From Oscillospiraceae bacterium (GTDB lineage Bacteria > Bacillota > Clostridia > Oscillospirales > Oscillospiraceae), in the NCBI GenBank assembly GCA_016292255.1, contig JAEEZZ010000050.1, forward strand, positions 1 to 33,044: DNA of 33,044 nt. The letters are read 5' to 3'. The stretch's first letter is position 1. Each line of letters starts with the position of its first letter. The notes beneath the pieces are model-generated. The model saw only the letters and a list, made by a program, of their open reading frames with translations, was not told where the DNA came from and searched no databases. The translations under genes were made by a program, and so were the position numbers. Positions 21,927 to 30,420 of this stretch are shown in pieces.

Positions 21927-23684
21927 TCAAAACTTGCCTTCCACCAGGTTTTGCGTGCGGTACAGCTGTGCGAACACGCCCTCCCGGGCCAGAAGCTCCT
22001 CCCGGGTCCCCTGTTCCCGGATCACGCCGTCGGCCACCACGATGACCCGGTTGGCCGCGTGGATGGTGGAAAGCCGGTGGGCAATGATCAGGGTGGTCCT
22101 GCCCTTGGCCAGCTCATCGAAGGCCTTCTGGATCTTAGCCTCTGTGATGCTGTCCAGGGCGGAGGTCGCCTCATCCAGGATCAGAATGGGCGGGTTTTTC
22201 AGGAAGATCCGGGCGATGGAGATGCGCTGCTTCTGGCCGCCGGAGAGCAGGGTGCCCCGCTCGCCCACGTAGGTATCGAAGCCGTCCGGCATCTGCATGA
22301 TATCGTCGTAGATCTCCGCCCGCTTTGCGGCCTCCACCACGTCCTCGAAGGAAGCGCCGGGTCTGCCGTAGCGGATGTTTTCCAGCACCGTATCCGCAAA
22401 CAGGAACACGTCCTGCTGGACGATGCCGATATTGGAGCGCAGGGAGCGCTGCGTGACGCTGCGAATATTCTTTCCGTCCACGGAAATCGTTCCGCCGGTG
22501 GCCTCATAGAAGCGGGGAATCAGCTGACACAGGGTGGTCTTGCCGCCGCCGGAGGGTCCCACAACGGCAACGGTCTCCCCTGCCGGGATATCCAGGCTCA
22601 CGTCCCGGAGCACAGGCAGCTCCTCCTTGTAGGAGAAGTTCACGTGATCCAGCTTCAGCGCGCCGCGCACGTCGGTGAGCTCCACTGCGTCAGGGCTGTC
22701 CTGCACCGTGGGCTCGGTACGCATGATCTCCGCAAAGCGATGCAGGCCGGCGAAGCCGTTGGCCAGCATTTCGGACAGGGCCGCCATCTTCCGGATGGGA
22801 TTGACGAAGGTGCCGATGTAGAGGGAAAAGGTGATGATGTCCCGGTAGTCCATCTGGTCCTTCATAATGAGCCAGCCGCCCAGGGCGATGACCACCACGT
22901 TGAGGATAGAGGTAAAGAATTCCATGGTGGCATGGAAAATGCCCATTTCCTTGTGGAACTCCCGCTTGGAGGTTTTGAAGCGTTCGTTGGAGTGGAGGAA
23001 CTTTTCATACTCCGCCGGCTCGTTGGCAAAGGCCTTGGAGGTACGGAAGCCGGACAGAGAGGATTCGATATCCGCGTTGATCCCGGCAGTCCGCTGCTTC
23101 ACCATCTTGGAGACCTTGCTCATTTTCCGGCGGCGCAGGATGATCACAGACATACAGACCGGGAACATCAGGCAGACCACCAGGGCCAGCTTCCACTGAA
23201 CTGTGAACATGATAATGATGGCGCCGATGACCGTCAGCACGGAGGTGAACAGATCCTCCGGGCCGTGGTGGGCCAGCTCTGTGATCTCAAACAGATCCGT
23301 GGTGAGGCGGCTCATGAGCTGGCCGGTGCGGTTGCTGTCGTAATAGCTGAAGCTGAGGGACTGCAGGTGGCTGAACAGATCCCGGCGGATATCCGCCTCC
23401 ACCCGGATGCCGAAGGTGTGGCCCCAGTAGGCGATCACAAATTGCAGCGCGGAGCGCAGCACATAACACAGGACCATGATCGCCATAATGACGAAGAAGG
23501 TCTCGTAGCGCTTGTCCGGCAGAAGCTGGTACAGAGCGCTGCGGGTGACCAGAGGAAAGGCAAGATCAATGGCAGCGACTGTAAAGGCGCAGGCCATATC
23601 CATCAAGAACAGCCGCAGATGCGGCTTGAAATAGCTCAAAAAGATCCCCAGCAGGGAACGGTTTTGAAAATCCTTGGTCTGCAT
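21927..23684 (-). CDS. ABC exporter half-transporter with canonical ATPase site (homodimer type)
   Basis: A 585-residue protein: six-helix membrane domain about 15-320, NBD 340-585. All ATPase motifs are canonical: Walker A GPSGGGKT (376-383), Q-loop VQQD (422-425), signature LSGGQ (480-484), Walker B LILDEATSALD with Glu505, and His536 in AHRLST. Unlike the pair at 5633-9165 it can therefore work as a homodimer. It follows the MATE gene by 1 bp, so the two efflux systems are co-expressed. Substrate unknown; YknV/MsbA-like multidrug or lipid export is typical. Confidence 0.92.
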   Translation of the reverse strand: MQTKDFQNRSLLGIFLSYFKPHLRLFLMDMACAFTVAAIDLAFPLVTRSALYQLLPDKRYETFFVIMAIMVLCYVLRSALQFVIAYWGHTFGIRVEADIRRDLFSHLQSLSFSYYDSNRTGQLMSRLTTDLFEITELAHHGPEDLFTSVLTVIGAIIIMFTVQWKLALVVCLMFPVCMSVIILRRRKMSKVSKMVKQRTAGINADIESSLSGFRTSKAFANEPAEYEKFLHSNERFKTSKREFHKEMGIFHATMEFFTSILNVVVIALGGWLIMKDQMDYRDIITFSLYIGTFVNPIRKMAALSEMLANGFAGLHRFAEIMRTEPTVQDSPDAVELTDVRGALKLDHVNFSYKEELPVLRDVSLDIPAGETVAVVGPSGGGKTTLCQLIPRFYEATGGTISVDGKNIRSVTQRSLRSNIGIVQQDVFLFADTVLENIRYGRPGASFEDVVEAAKRAEIYDDIMQMPDGFDTYVGERGTLLSGGQKQRISIARIFLKNPPILILDEATSALDSITEAKIQKAFDELAKGRTTLIIAHRLSTIHAANRVIVVADGVIREQGTREELLAREGVFAQLYRTQNLVEGKF

Positions 23685-23685
23685 T

Positions 23686-25077
23686 TCAGTATTCTTCCTT
23701 TACGATGTTTTGGATCCAGACGCCGCTGCGGATCATGCCGTAGCCCACGAAGCACTTGATCAGCTCCAGGCTCTGGCAGCAGAAGAACAGCCAGACGATG
23801 GGCAGCGCGGTAAAGCGGGAGAGCACGTAAGCCGTGGGCGCCACCACCACGCAAGTGAACACAGAGTCAAACAAAAAGGTCACCACGGTCTTTCCTCCGG
23901 AGCGAAGGGTAAAGTAGGCTCCGTTGGCATAGGCGTGGATCGGCATCAGGATCGCGTTGATCAGGATGAATTTGGAGGCCAGGGCGCGGATATCCGGCTC
24001 CGTGTTGTAGATATGAGGGAAGGCTCCGGAGACCGCCGCCATCGCCCCGCCGAAGACCAGGCAGGTCAGCTCGGTAAAGACGATCAGCTTGCGGTCCGTA
24101 TCCTTGGCCTCCTCCGTCTTTCCGGCACCTAGAAGCTGGCCCACCAGGATCCCGATGGACGCGCCCATGGCCATAAAGGCCACGTTGCAGACGTTGCCCA
24201 GAGTGGAGGCAATGTTCACGGAGGACACCACCGCAAAGGAGCGGAGGGAATAGCACTGCAACAGCAGGGCCTGTCCCAAGGCCCAGAGGGTCTCGTTCAG
24301 GATCAGCGGCGCGCCCCGGCGGGCGATCTGCCCGGCCAGGTGACGGGGCATCCGCAGGCTCCGCCAGGCACCCCGGAAATAGGGCGCCTTCTCCGGATGC
24401 CGATGGGCCCAGATCACAACGATGGCGGCCTCCACGTAACGGGAGAGCACCGTGGCGATGGCGGCCCCGTCGGAGCCCAGCGCCGGCAGGCCCAGCTTGC
24501 CGAAGATCAGCAGCCAGTTGAAGACGAAGTTGACCCCAACCGCCACCAGACCGGCGGTCATGGGCGGGACGGTCTGCCCCGACTCCCGGAGGGTGCCCGC
24601 GTAGCACATGGCCACGGCAAAGGCGGGCAGGCCCAGCAGCATGATACGCAGGTAGCTCAGCCCGTAGCGGAGGCTCTCCTCAATGTGGGTCTGCTCCCCT
24701 TCTCCCCGGAGATACAGCACGATCAGCTCCCGCCCGAACACAAGATAGACGCAGACTCCCAGCACCAGGATCCCGGCGCATTCTAAGATCTTGAAGCGGA
24801 AGGCGTGACACACGCCTTCCATATCTCCCTTTCCGTAGAACTGCGCGCCAAAAATCCCGGCGCCGGAGACCGCGCCGAAAATGGCAAGCGTAAAAACAAA
24901 AAGCAGGGTATTGGCGATGGAGACCCCGGTCATTTGCACCGTCCCCACCCGGCCCACCATGATGTTGTCCAGCATACCCACGAAATTCGTGATGCCGTTT
25001 TGGATCATGATGGGCAGGGCGACGGTAAGGGCAGTTCGATAGAACCGGCGGTCGCCGAAATAGCGATCAAGCCGCAT
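23686..25077 (-). CDS. MATE-family multidrug/solute efflux transporter
   Basis: A 463-residue polytopic membrane protein with about 12 helices in two halves, of the MatE/NorM-like superfamily: ALTVALPIMIQNGITNFVGMLDNIMVGRVG at the start (seen in segments 18-47) is the typical first helix pair, and a second related half begins near residue 240 (APLILNETLWALGQALL). MATE carriers expel organic cations or other small molecules in exchange for Na+ or H+. It lies 6 bp after pepD and 1 bp before an ABC exporter gene in the same operon. The substrate is not evident. Confidence 0.92.
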   Translation of the reverse strand: MRLDRYFGDRRFYRTALTVALPIMIQNGITNFVGMLDNIMVGRVGTVQMTGVSIANTLLFVFTLAIFGAVSGAGIFGAQFYGKGDMEGVCHAFRFKILECAGILVLGVCVYLVFGRELIVLYLRGEGEQTHIEESLRYGLSYLRIMLLGLPAFAVAMCYAGTLRESGQTVPPMTAGLVAVGVNFVFNWLLIFGKLGLPALGSDGAAIATVLSRYVEAAIVVIWAHRHPEKAPYFRGAWRSLRMPRHLAGQIARRGAPLILNETLWALGQALLLQCYSLRSFAVVSSVNIASTLGNVCNVAFMAMGASIGILVGQLLGAGKTEEAKDTDRKLIVFTELTCLVFGGAMAAVSGAFPHIYNTEPDIRALASKFILINAILMPIHAYANGAYFTLRSGGKTVVTFLFDSVFTCVVVAPTAYVLSRFTALPIVWLFFCCQSLELIKCFVGYGMIRSGVWIQNIVKEEY

Positions 25078-25083
25078 GGCGGA

Positions 25084-26532
25084 TCACAGGCGCTCCAGAA
25101 CGGCCAGCAGATACTTCCAGGTGCGGGCGGTGGACGCGACGCTCAGACGCTCACGGGTGGTATGGATATCCTGCATATCCGGGCCGAAGGAGACGCAGTC
25201 CAGGCCGGGCAGCTTGCCGGAGAAGAGTCCACATTCCAGGCCGGCGTGAATGGCCTCCACCACGGGCTTGCGGCCGTAGAGGGTCTCAAAGGTGCTGACC
25301 ATCCGGTCGCGGAGCGGAGAATCCTTGCGGTATTCCCAGGCGGGATAGTCGCCGTGCTGGCTGTATTCTGCGCCGTACTTGGCGGCGATGGCCTTGAGCT
25401 CGTCCGTCAGGGCAGTCTTCTCGTCGTTGACGGAGGAACGGACGGAGAAGGACATGGAAACCGTGCTGCCCTCCGTCTTGAGGATGCCCAGGTTCAGAGA
25501 GGTCTGGACCAGGCCTTCGATATCCTTGCTCCAGGACTGGATGCCGTTGGGCAGCTCGTTCAGAATGCCGACCACCTTCCGGGTAGATGCAATGGACATG
25601 GCTCTGCCCCGGCAGACGCAGGCTTCCTTGGTGATTTTGGCCTTTGTCTCTTCCTTCGGCAAGGCCTTCAAAAGCGCGTCGGCGATCTTGTCGATCTCCG
25701 TCAGCGCGTCCTCCAGGCGATTCTCGGCCACGATGATCTTTGCCATGGTGTAGCGGGGAATGGCGTTGTCCTTCTGGCCGCCGCGGACGTAGACCAGACG
25801 GTAGGGCATCAGCTTGAGCAGTCTGTCCAGCAGCTCGGCCATGACCTTATTGGAGTTGGCCCGGCCCTTGTGGATCTCCGCGCCGCTGTGGCCGCCCACC
25901 AGACCGTCCACATAGATGTGGATGCCCTTTCCCTCTGCCGGGTCGATGCTGACAGGCAGCTCCAGGTCGGAGCGGGCGCCGCCGGCGCAGCTCACTGTCA
26001 GGATGCCCTCGTTCTCAGAGTCGCAGTTGATGAAAACACGGCCCTGGAGCAGGGCAGGATCCAGGGCGGCAGCGCCCTCCATGCCGATCTCCTCATCCAC
26101 GGTGAAGACGCACTCCAGGGGCGGATGGGGAATGTCCTCGGCCTCCAGAATGGCCAGGGCGTAGGCCACGGCAATGCCGTCGTCACCGCCCAGGGTAGTG
26201 CCCTCGGCCCAGATATATTCCCCGTCGGTGTGCAGCTCCAGCGGATCCTTGGTAAAGTCGATGGGGCTCTCCTTGGTCTTTTCCGCCACCATGTCCATAT
26301 GGCCCTGCAGGATCACCACGGGATGGTGCTCATAGCCCTTGGTGCCGTCCTTGTAGATGACCACGTTGTTCACCTCGTCCTGCACCCAGCGCAGGCCGTG
26401 CTCCTTGGCGAAGGAAACCAGATAGTCGCTGATCTGCTTCGTGTTCCGGGAACCGTGGGGGATCTTGCAGATCTCCTCAAAATAGTACAGCGCCCGCTCG
26501 GGCTGCATACCGTTCAAAACGCGATTTTCCAT
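25084..26532 (-). CDS. pepD: Aminoacyl-histidine dipeptidase (M20 family, PepD)
   Basis: A 482-residue zinc peptidase that hydrolyses Xaa-His and other dipeptides in the cytoplasm. Metal and catalytic residues of the M20 fold are visible: His78 and Asp80 in QGHMDM, Asp117/Asp118 in GGDDG, the Glu pair 147-148 in VDEEIGMEG, and Asp in INCDSENEG. Length matches PepD (about 480-490 aa), including the inserted lid domain. SD TAGGAGG is upstream of the ATG, and a promoter (TTGCCT, 17 bp, TAGAAT) lies about 40 bp further up. It heads an operon with MATE and ABC exporters. The link is unclear; peptide use fits an amino-acid-fermenting organism. Confidence 0.95.
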   Translation of the reverse strand: MENRVLNGMQPERALYYFEEICKIPHGSRNTKQISDYLVSFAKEHGLRWVQDEVNNVVIYKDGTKGYEHHPVVILQGHMDMVAEKTKESPIDFTKDPLELHTDGEYIWAEGTTLGGDDGIAVAYALAILEAEDIPHPPLECVFTVDEEIGMEGAAALDPALLQGRVFINCDSENEGILTVSCAGGARSDLELPVSIDPAEGKGIHIYVDGLVGGHSGAEIHKGRANSNKVMAELLDRLLKLMPYRLVYVRGGQKDNAIPRYTMAKIIVAENRLEDALTEIDKIADALLKALPKEETKAKITKEACVCRGRAMSIASTRKVVGILNELPNGIQSWSKDIEGLVQTSLNLGILKTEGSTVSMSFSVRSSVNDEKTALTDELKAIAAKYGAEYSQHGDYPAWEYRKDSPLRDRMVSTFETLYGRKPVVEAIHAGLECGLFSGKLPGLDCVSFGPDMQDIHTTRERLSVASTARTWKYLLAVLERL

Positions 26533-26573
26533 GCTCAGTTCCTCCTAAGCGAATATATTATTTAGCATCGTAC

Positions 26574-26602
26574 ATTCTACACCATTTGCGGCACAAAGGC
26601 AA
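26574..26602 (-). promoter_or_regulatory. Sigma-A promoter for the pepD operon
   Basis: On the minus strand: TTGCCT, 17 bp, TAGAAT, ending 42 bp before the pepD ATG. Confidence 0.72.
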
Positions 26603-26633
26603 GGAGAGAAATACAAAAAATCCAACAATTTAT

Positions 26634-26668
26634 GAAAAATCGGCCGTTTCCGGGCAGAAACGGCCGAT
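26634..26668 (-). terminator. Intrinsic terminator after the U32 gene
   Basis: On the minus strand a 12-bp stem (ATCGGCCGTTTC and its complement) with a 6-nt loop is followed by a run of five T, just after the stop codon at 26673. It closes the tagA-to-U32 operon. Confidence 0.9.
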
Positions 26669-26672
26669 CAGT

Positions 26673-27890
26673 TCATTTGGCGGAGAGCTCCACCCGGTGG
26701 CGGAGTATCGTCCAGGGGGGCACGGGTCGGGGCAGACGCATGGAAAAGACCATCTGCGGGGTACGCACCTCTGTAAGCGCCTCCCCTTCCGGGCTCGTAA
26801 AGCCCCCGGCGGAAAAGGCGAAGGGCCGCAGATCCGGGCCCACCGCTTCGATCTCATCCCCGGCGGAGAACTTGTTGCGTAAGCTCAGGGTCGCCAGGCC
26901 GCTTTCATCGCAGTCCGTGACGATAGCCACAACCTGGTATTCCCGGATATAGCGGGAGTCTTCGTAATACTGTCCGGGCTCCCCGTAGAAAAAGCCGGTG
27001 GAGTAGTGTCGGTGGGAAACCTTCTCCACCTCGTCCCGCCAGACCGGATCCACGGGACGTCCCGCGGCCAGATCATCCAGCACATGACGGTAGGCTCCCG
27101 TCACAATGGCGGCATAATAGGCGGACTTGGCCCGGCCTTCGATCTTAATGCAGTCCACGCCCACACGCATCAGATCGTCCAGATGGTCGATCATGCACAT
27201 ATCCCGGGAGTTCATGATATAGGTGCCCTTCTCATCTTCAAACACAGGGAAATACTCTCCGGGGCGCTTTTCCTCCATCAGATAGTACTGATAGCGGCAG
27301 GGCTGGGCGCAGGCGCCGCGGTTGGAATCCCGGCCTGTCATATAGTTGGAGAGCAGGCAGCGGCCCGAATAGGAGACGCACATGGCCCCGTGGGCAAAGG
27401 TCTCGATCTCCAGAGAAGCAGGGGTCTTTGCCCGGATCTCTGCGATCTCGTCCAGCGACAGCTCCCGGGCCAGCACAACGCGCTTCGCCCCAAGCTCGTG
27501 CCATGCGGCGGCAGAGGCATAGTTGGCAACAGAGACCTGGGTGGAGACGTGCAGCTCACAGCGCGGCGCGTATTTCTGCGCCATGCGGAAGGCCCCCAGA
27601 TCCGCCACGATCAGCGCGTCCACGCCGCAGGCGTTCAGCAGCTCCAGGTGCGCGGGCAGCCGTGTCAGCTCCGGGCCTCTGGCCATGGTGTTTACGGTCA
27701 CATGGACGCGAACGCCATGGTCGTGGGCCAGCTTCACCGCCTTCGGCAGCTCCTCGGGGGTGAAGTTCCCGGCAAAGGAACGCATTCCGAAGCTGGTTCC
27801 CGCAAGGTAGACCGCGTCCGCGCCGTAGCGTACCGCCATATTCAGCTTTTCCATATCCCCGGCCGGGGAAAGCAGTTCTGGTATTTTCAT
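26673..27890 (-). CDS. U32 peptidase-family protein (TrhP/YrrO-like, probable tRNA hydroxylation)
   Basis: A 405-residue protein. It starts MKIPELLSPAGDMEKL and has the U32 signature FAHGAMCVSYSGRCLLSNYMTGRDSNRGACAQPC (spread over about residues 155-190), whose cysteines bind an iron-sulphur cluster in studied members. The C-terminal U32_C barrel begins near 315. Members of this subgroup (TrhP/YegQ, YrrO) make 5-hydroxyuridine at the tRNA wobble position rather than acting as proteases. B. subtilis has yrrL(mltG)-yrrM-yrrN-yrrO together; here mltG sits directly upstream, supporting the TrhP/YrrO reading. I choose ATG at 27890; a longer frame to 27935 begins without an SD, and AAAAGGA lies 13 bp before the chosen ATG. 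Confidence 0.88.
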   Translation of the reverse strand: MKIPELLSPAGDMEKLNMAVRYGADAVYLAGTSFGMRSFAGNFTPEELPKAVKLAHDHGVRVHVTVNTMARGPELTRLPAHLELLNACGVDALIVADLGAFRMAQKYAPRCELHVSTQVSVANYASAAAWHELGAKRVVLARELSLDEIAEIRAKTPASLEIETFAHGAMCVSYSGRCLLSNYMTGRDSNRGACAQPCRYQYYLMEEKRPGEYFPVFEDEKGTYIMNSRDMCMIDHLDDLMRVGVDCIKIEGRAKSAYYAAIVTGAYRHVLDDLAAGRPVDPVWRDEVEKVSHRHYSTGFFYGEPGQYYEDSRYIREYQVVAIVTDCDESGLATLSLRNKFSAGDEIEAVGPDLRPFAFSAGGFTSPEGEALTEVRTPQMVFSMRLPRPVPPWTILRHRVELSAK

Positions 27891-27938
27891 TCTTACAGTG
27901 ATGATCCTTTTCTGTTGCCTGCGCCGGATCCCCATCGG

Positions 27939-29132
27939 CTAATCCGGCAGGATCGGCTGAAATTCGTCTGAATTGATAAACTCGTTGAAATCGTCGGCGT
28001 TATCGAAGAAATGGTTGATGTTGTCAATGCCGGTGGCGAAGTAGTAGTACTCCGTCTCGTCCGGGTGCAGCACGGCGCGGATGGAATTCAGGCCGGGATT
28101 GCAGATGGGGCCTGCCGGGATCCCCGGATACAGGTAGGTGTTATAGGGGCTGTCCAGCTCCGTTGAGAAGGTGGTCCCCATCAGCTTCGCGCCGTAGAAG
28201 ATGGTGGAGTCCATGCCGAGATGCGGAACTTCCCAGTTGTTCAGACGGTTGAACATGACGGAGGCGACCTTCGGGCGCTCCTCGTCATTGGCGGCCTCCT
28301 CCTCGACGATGGAGGCCAGGGTCAGGATCTGGCGCATGGTGTAGCCGCTTTCCTTGATCGCGGCCAGATCGTCCTCACTCAGACGGGCGTTGAAGTTCCG
28401 GAGGAAACGATCCAGCACCTCCTCCGGCTCGTCCATGAGATAGAACTCATAGGTATCCGGGAAGAGATAGCCCTCCAGGCGGTTAGACGCCCCATAGGGA
28501 AGCTTTTTCAGAAAATCATAATCGAATTCATAATCCGCGGCGGCCTGCTCCAGCTTTTCCCGGGAACAGACGCCGTTTTTCTCCAGCAGATCAAAGATCT
28601 CATAGCTGTCGGAGCCCTCGCGGATCATCAGCGTGACGGTCTCACGGGAGCCCGCGCTGGCCATGAGGTTGTTCACCAGAGCATGGTAATCGTAGGTCAG
28701 GTTGATCGTATAGATCCCGCGGTCAAAATAGTGTTCGGAGCCGCTGAATTTGCAGTACAGCTTAAACAGCCATTCATATTCGATCGCACCTGCCTCCTTG
28801 AGGGTTTGCGCGATATCGTCCAGGTCGTCGGTGTCGTTGATGACAATCTCAACGGTCTCGTCCGGGCGGTTCAGCCCCAGCACGTCGTTGGCCCACCGCC
28901 AGCCCCACTTGGCCGCAAGGGTCCCGAGCCATACCGCAGTGAACAGAAACAGGGCGACCCAAATCAGCCGGGGAAAACGGAGGCGCTTCAGATGGCGCTG
29001 CCGTCTGGTCTGTCGAACAGGGGGCTCCGTCACAGGCTCCCGGTATTCCCCGTAATCGTCAAATGCGTTGCCGAAATCCGGCGTAAAGGTTTGCGTCGCC
29101 TCCAGCTCCGCTTTCTTCTGATCATTCGGCAA
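27939..29132 (-). CDS. mltG: Endolytic murein transglycosylase MltG
   Basis: A 397-residue membrane-anchored enzyme that cuts nascent peptidoglycan strands. Cytoplasmic tail 1-54 is Arg-rich near the membrane (RRQRHLKRLRF), with one transmembrane helix at about 55-74 and the YceG/MltG domain outside. The motif RLEGYLFPDTYEF (218-230) and catalytic Glu277 in ASIVEEEA are conserved. The start is TTG at 29132 with GGGAGGG 8 bp upstream; it overlaps the DJ-1-like gene by 11 bp, consistent with coupling. The U32 gene follows closely, as in B. subtilis and many Firmicutes. Confidence 0.94.
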   Translation of the reverse strand: MPNDQKKAELEATQTFTPDFGNAFDDYGEYREPVTEPPVRQTRRQRHLKRLRFPRLIWVALFLFTAVWLGTLAAKWGWRWANDVLGLNRPDETVEIVINDTDDLDDIAQTLKEAGAIEYEWLFKLYCKFSGSEHYFDRGIYTINLTYDYHALVNNLMASAGSRETVTLMIREGSDSYEIFDLLEKNGVCSREKLEQAAADYEFDYDFLKKLPYGASNRLEGYLFPDTYEFYLMDEPEEVLDRFLRNFNARLSEDDLAAIKESGYTMRQILTLASIVEEEAANDEERPKVASVMFNRLNNWEVPHLGMDSTIFYGAKLMGTTFSTELDSPYNTYLYPGIPAGPICNPGLNSIRAVLHPDETEYYYFATGIDNINHFFDNADDFNEFINSDEFQPILPD

Positions 29133-29682
29133 GGCTGTTCCCTCCCAAGTACACGATCTGTTTTGCGATCCGCTCGGCCTCCTCGGCTCCCTTCAGCACG
29201 GAGATCAGAGTCAGCGCAAAATCCACGGAAGCACCGGCAGCCCGGGCGGTAATCAGCTTGCCGTGCCGCACCACATTTGCATCACGGATCTCGGCGCAGC
29301 CCATTTCCGCTTCCTTGCCGGGATAGCATACCGCGGGAGCGGATCCCACGATGCCGAGCTTCGCCAGAATGGTGGGCGCGGCGCAGATGGCGCAGACATA
29401 TTTCCCGGCCTCCCAGGCCCGCTTCACAAGCTCCAGGGCAGCCCTGCAGTCCAGAATGGACTGGACGCCCTTCAAGCCACCGGGAAGGATCAGCATATCC
29501 GTGGATTCCACGTGCACGGCATCCAGGGGGAGATCGGCACGAACGACGATCTTATGGGAGCCGACGATCTCGATCCCGTTTACGCCGACCAGGGCAAGCT
29601 CGATCCCCGCCCGCCGCAGCAGGTCGCTGGGCGTCAGCGCCTCGATCTCCTCAAAGCCGTTTCCAAGAAGTATATATACCAT
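29122..29682 (-). CDS. DJ-1/PfpI-family protein
   Basis: A 186-residue class I glutamine amidotransferase-like protein of the DJ-1/ThiJ subgroup. The segment GNGFEEIEALTP (about 7-18) contains the conserved Glu, and the nucleophile elbow VCAICAAPTIL (about 96-106) has the reactive Cys. Members act in stress protection, deglycase or holdase roles that are still debated, so no precise activity is claimed. ATG at 29682 is chosen for its AAAGGAGG; a longer frame to 29721 would be formed by palindromic repeat sequence. It lies between tmk and mltG in one operon. Confidence 0.88.
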   Translation of the reverse strand: MVYILLGNGFEEIEALTPSDLLRRAGIELALVGVNGIEIVGSHKIVVRADLPLDAVHVESTDMLILPGGLKGVQSILDCRAALELVKRAWEAGKYVCAICAAPTILAKLGIVGSAPAVCYPGKEAEMGCAEIRDANVVRHGKLITARAAGASVDFALTLISVLKGAEEAERIAKQIVYLGGNSLAE

Positions 29683-29708
29683 TGGGGACGCCTCCTTTAT
29701 CATTCCAT

Positions 29709-29733
29709 GTAGGGACGGCACTCTGCCGTCCGC
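29709..29733 (+). repeat. 25-bp palindromic repeat unit at the tmk stop codon
   Basis: It begins GTAGGGACGG and ends GCCGTCCGC; the inner arms GGACGGCA and TGCCGTCC pair. It is identical over all 25 bases to the unit inside the ABC exporter gene (7853-7877, other orientation). It abuts the tmk stop codon (29734-29736), so the boundary of the unit is sharp here. Confidence 0.88.
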
Positions 29734-30408
29734 TCAGCGTTCAGGGTTCAAATTTTGCCGGACCAAACGGTAGATCTCCTCGTGGATCTCCTCCACCGTG
29801 CGAAGCTTGCCGTCTTTGGCGCAGCTGATCACAGTCCAGCCGTAGCAGGCGGCAGCCTCCAGGCCGGTCTTCCGGCACAGCCGCAGATAAGCCCGATCCT
29901 TTTCGTGGATATCCGCGTGGGTGTTCGTATCGGACTCCCGCTTACGCATCAGGCTCTCGCTCAGCTCCGTCGGCATATCCAGATAGATGACAAGATCCGG
30001 CAGCGGCAGGCCGAGGCGGACGAACTCCAGGTCGTACAGCCAGCGGAAGAATTCGGGACGGGCGCTGTCAGAGACCTTCGCCCCCTGGTGGACAGCGTTG
30101 GACGTGGTATAGCGGTCTGAGAGGACCAGACCGCCCTCGCTGTAGTATTCGCCCCAATCCTTCCGGAAGGAGGCATAGCGATCCACCGCGTAGAAGGTGG
30201 AGGCCGCGCAGGCGTTCACGTCCTCGGGCTTTTCGCCGAATTCGCCCCCCAGGTACATCCGGATCAGCGCGGAGGAGGGCTCGGAATAGCGGGGAAAGAC
30301 GATGGTTCGGAAGTCGATGCGCTCCCGCTCCAGCCGCTCCGTCAGCAGCCGGAATTGGGTGGACTTCCCGGAACCGTCCGGCCCCTCAAACACAATTAGT
30401 TTACCCAT
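29734..30408 (-). CDS. tmk: Thymidylate kinase
   Basis: A 224-residue P-loop kinase that phosphorylates dTMP to dTDP. The P-loop is EGPDGSGKST (8-17); the substrate segment VFPRYSEPSS, the DR motif SDRYTTSNAVHQ (about 97-108) and YLDMPTELSESLMRKRES (lid region) are typical. It is slightly longer than E. coli Tmk (213 aa). SD AGGAGA precedes ATG. The gene lies 12 bp after the tagA-like gene. Its stop codon is immediately followed by a palindromic repeat, so the last residues could have been altered by that insertion. Confidence 0.92.
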   Translation of the reverse strand: MGKLIVFEGPDGSGKSTQFRLLTERLERERIDFRTIVFPRYSEPSSALIRMYLGGEFGEKPEDVNACAASTFYAVDRYASFRKDWGEYYSEGGLVLSDRYTTSNAVHQGAKVSDSARPEFFRWLYDLEFVRLGLPLPDLVIYLDMPTELSESLMRKRESDTNTHADIHEKDRAYLRLCRKTGLEAAACYGWTVISCAKDGKLRTVEEIHEEIYRLVRQNLNPER

Positions 30409-30420
30409 GAAACCGCTCTC

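Noticed and set aside
19514-22045. An 843-codon plus-strand frame across the ROK, NahK-like and ABC genes, and similar frames at 963-2612 (minus), 5651-7432 (plus) and 21951-23759 (plus)
   Set aside because: All lie antisense to well-supported genes, lack SD sequences and recognisable domains, and show the same biased composition.
27891-27935. Longer start for the U32 protein at 27935
   Set aside because: The extra residues (MGIRRRQQKR...) are absent from the family, and the usual N-terminus MKIPELLSPAGD starts at 27890.
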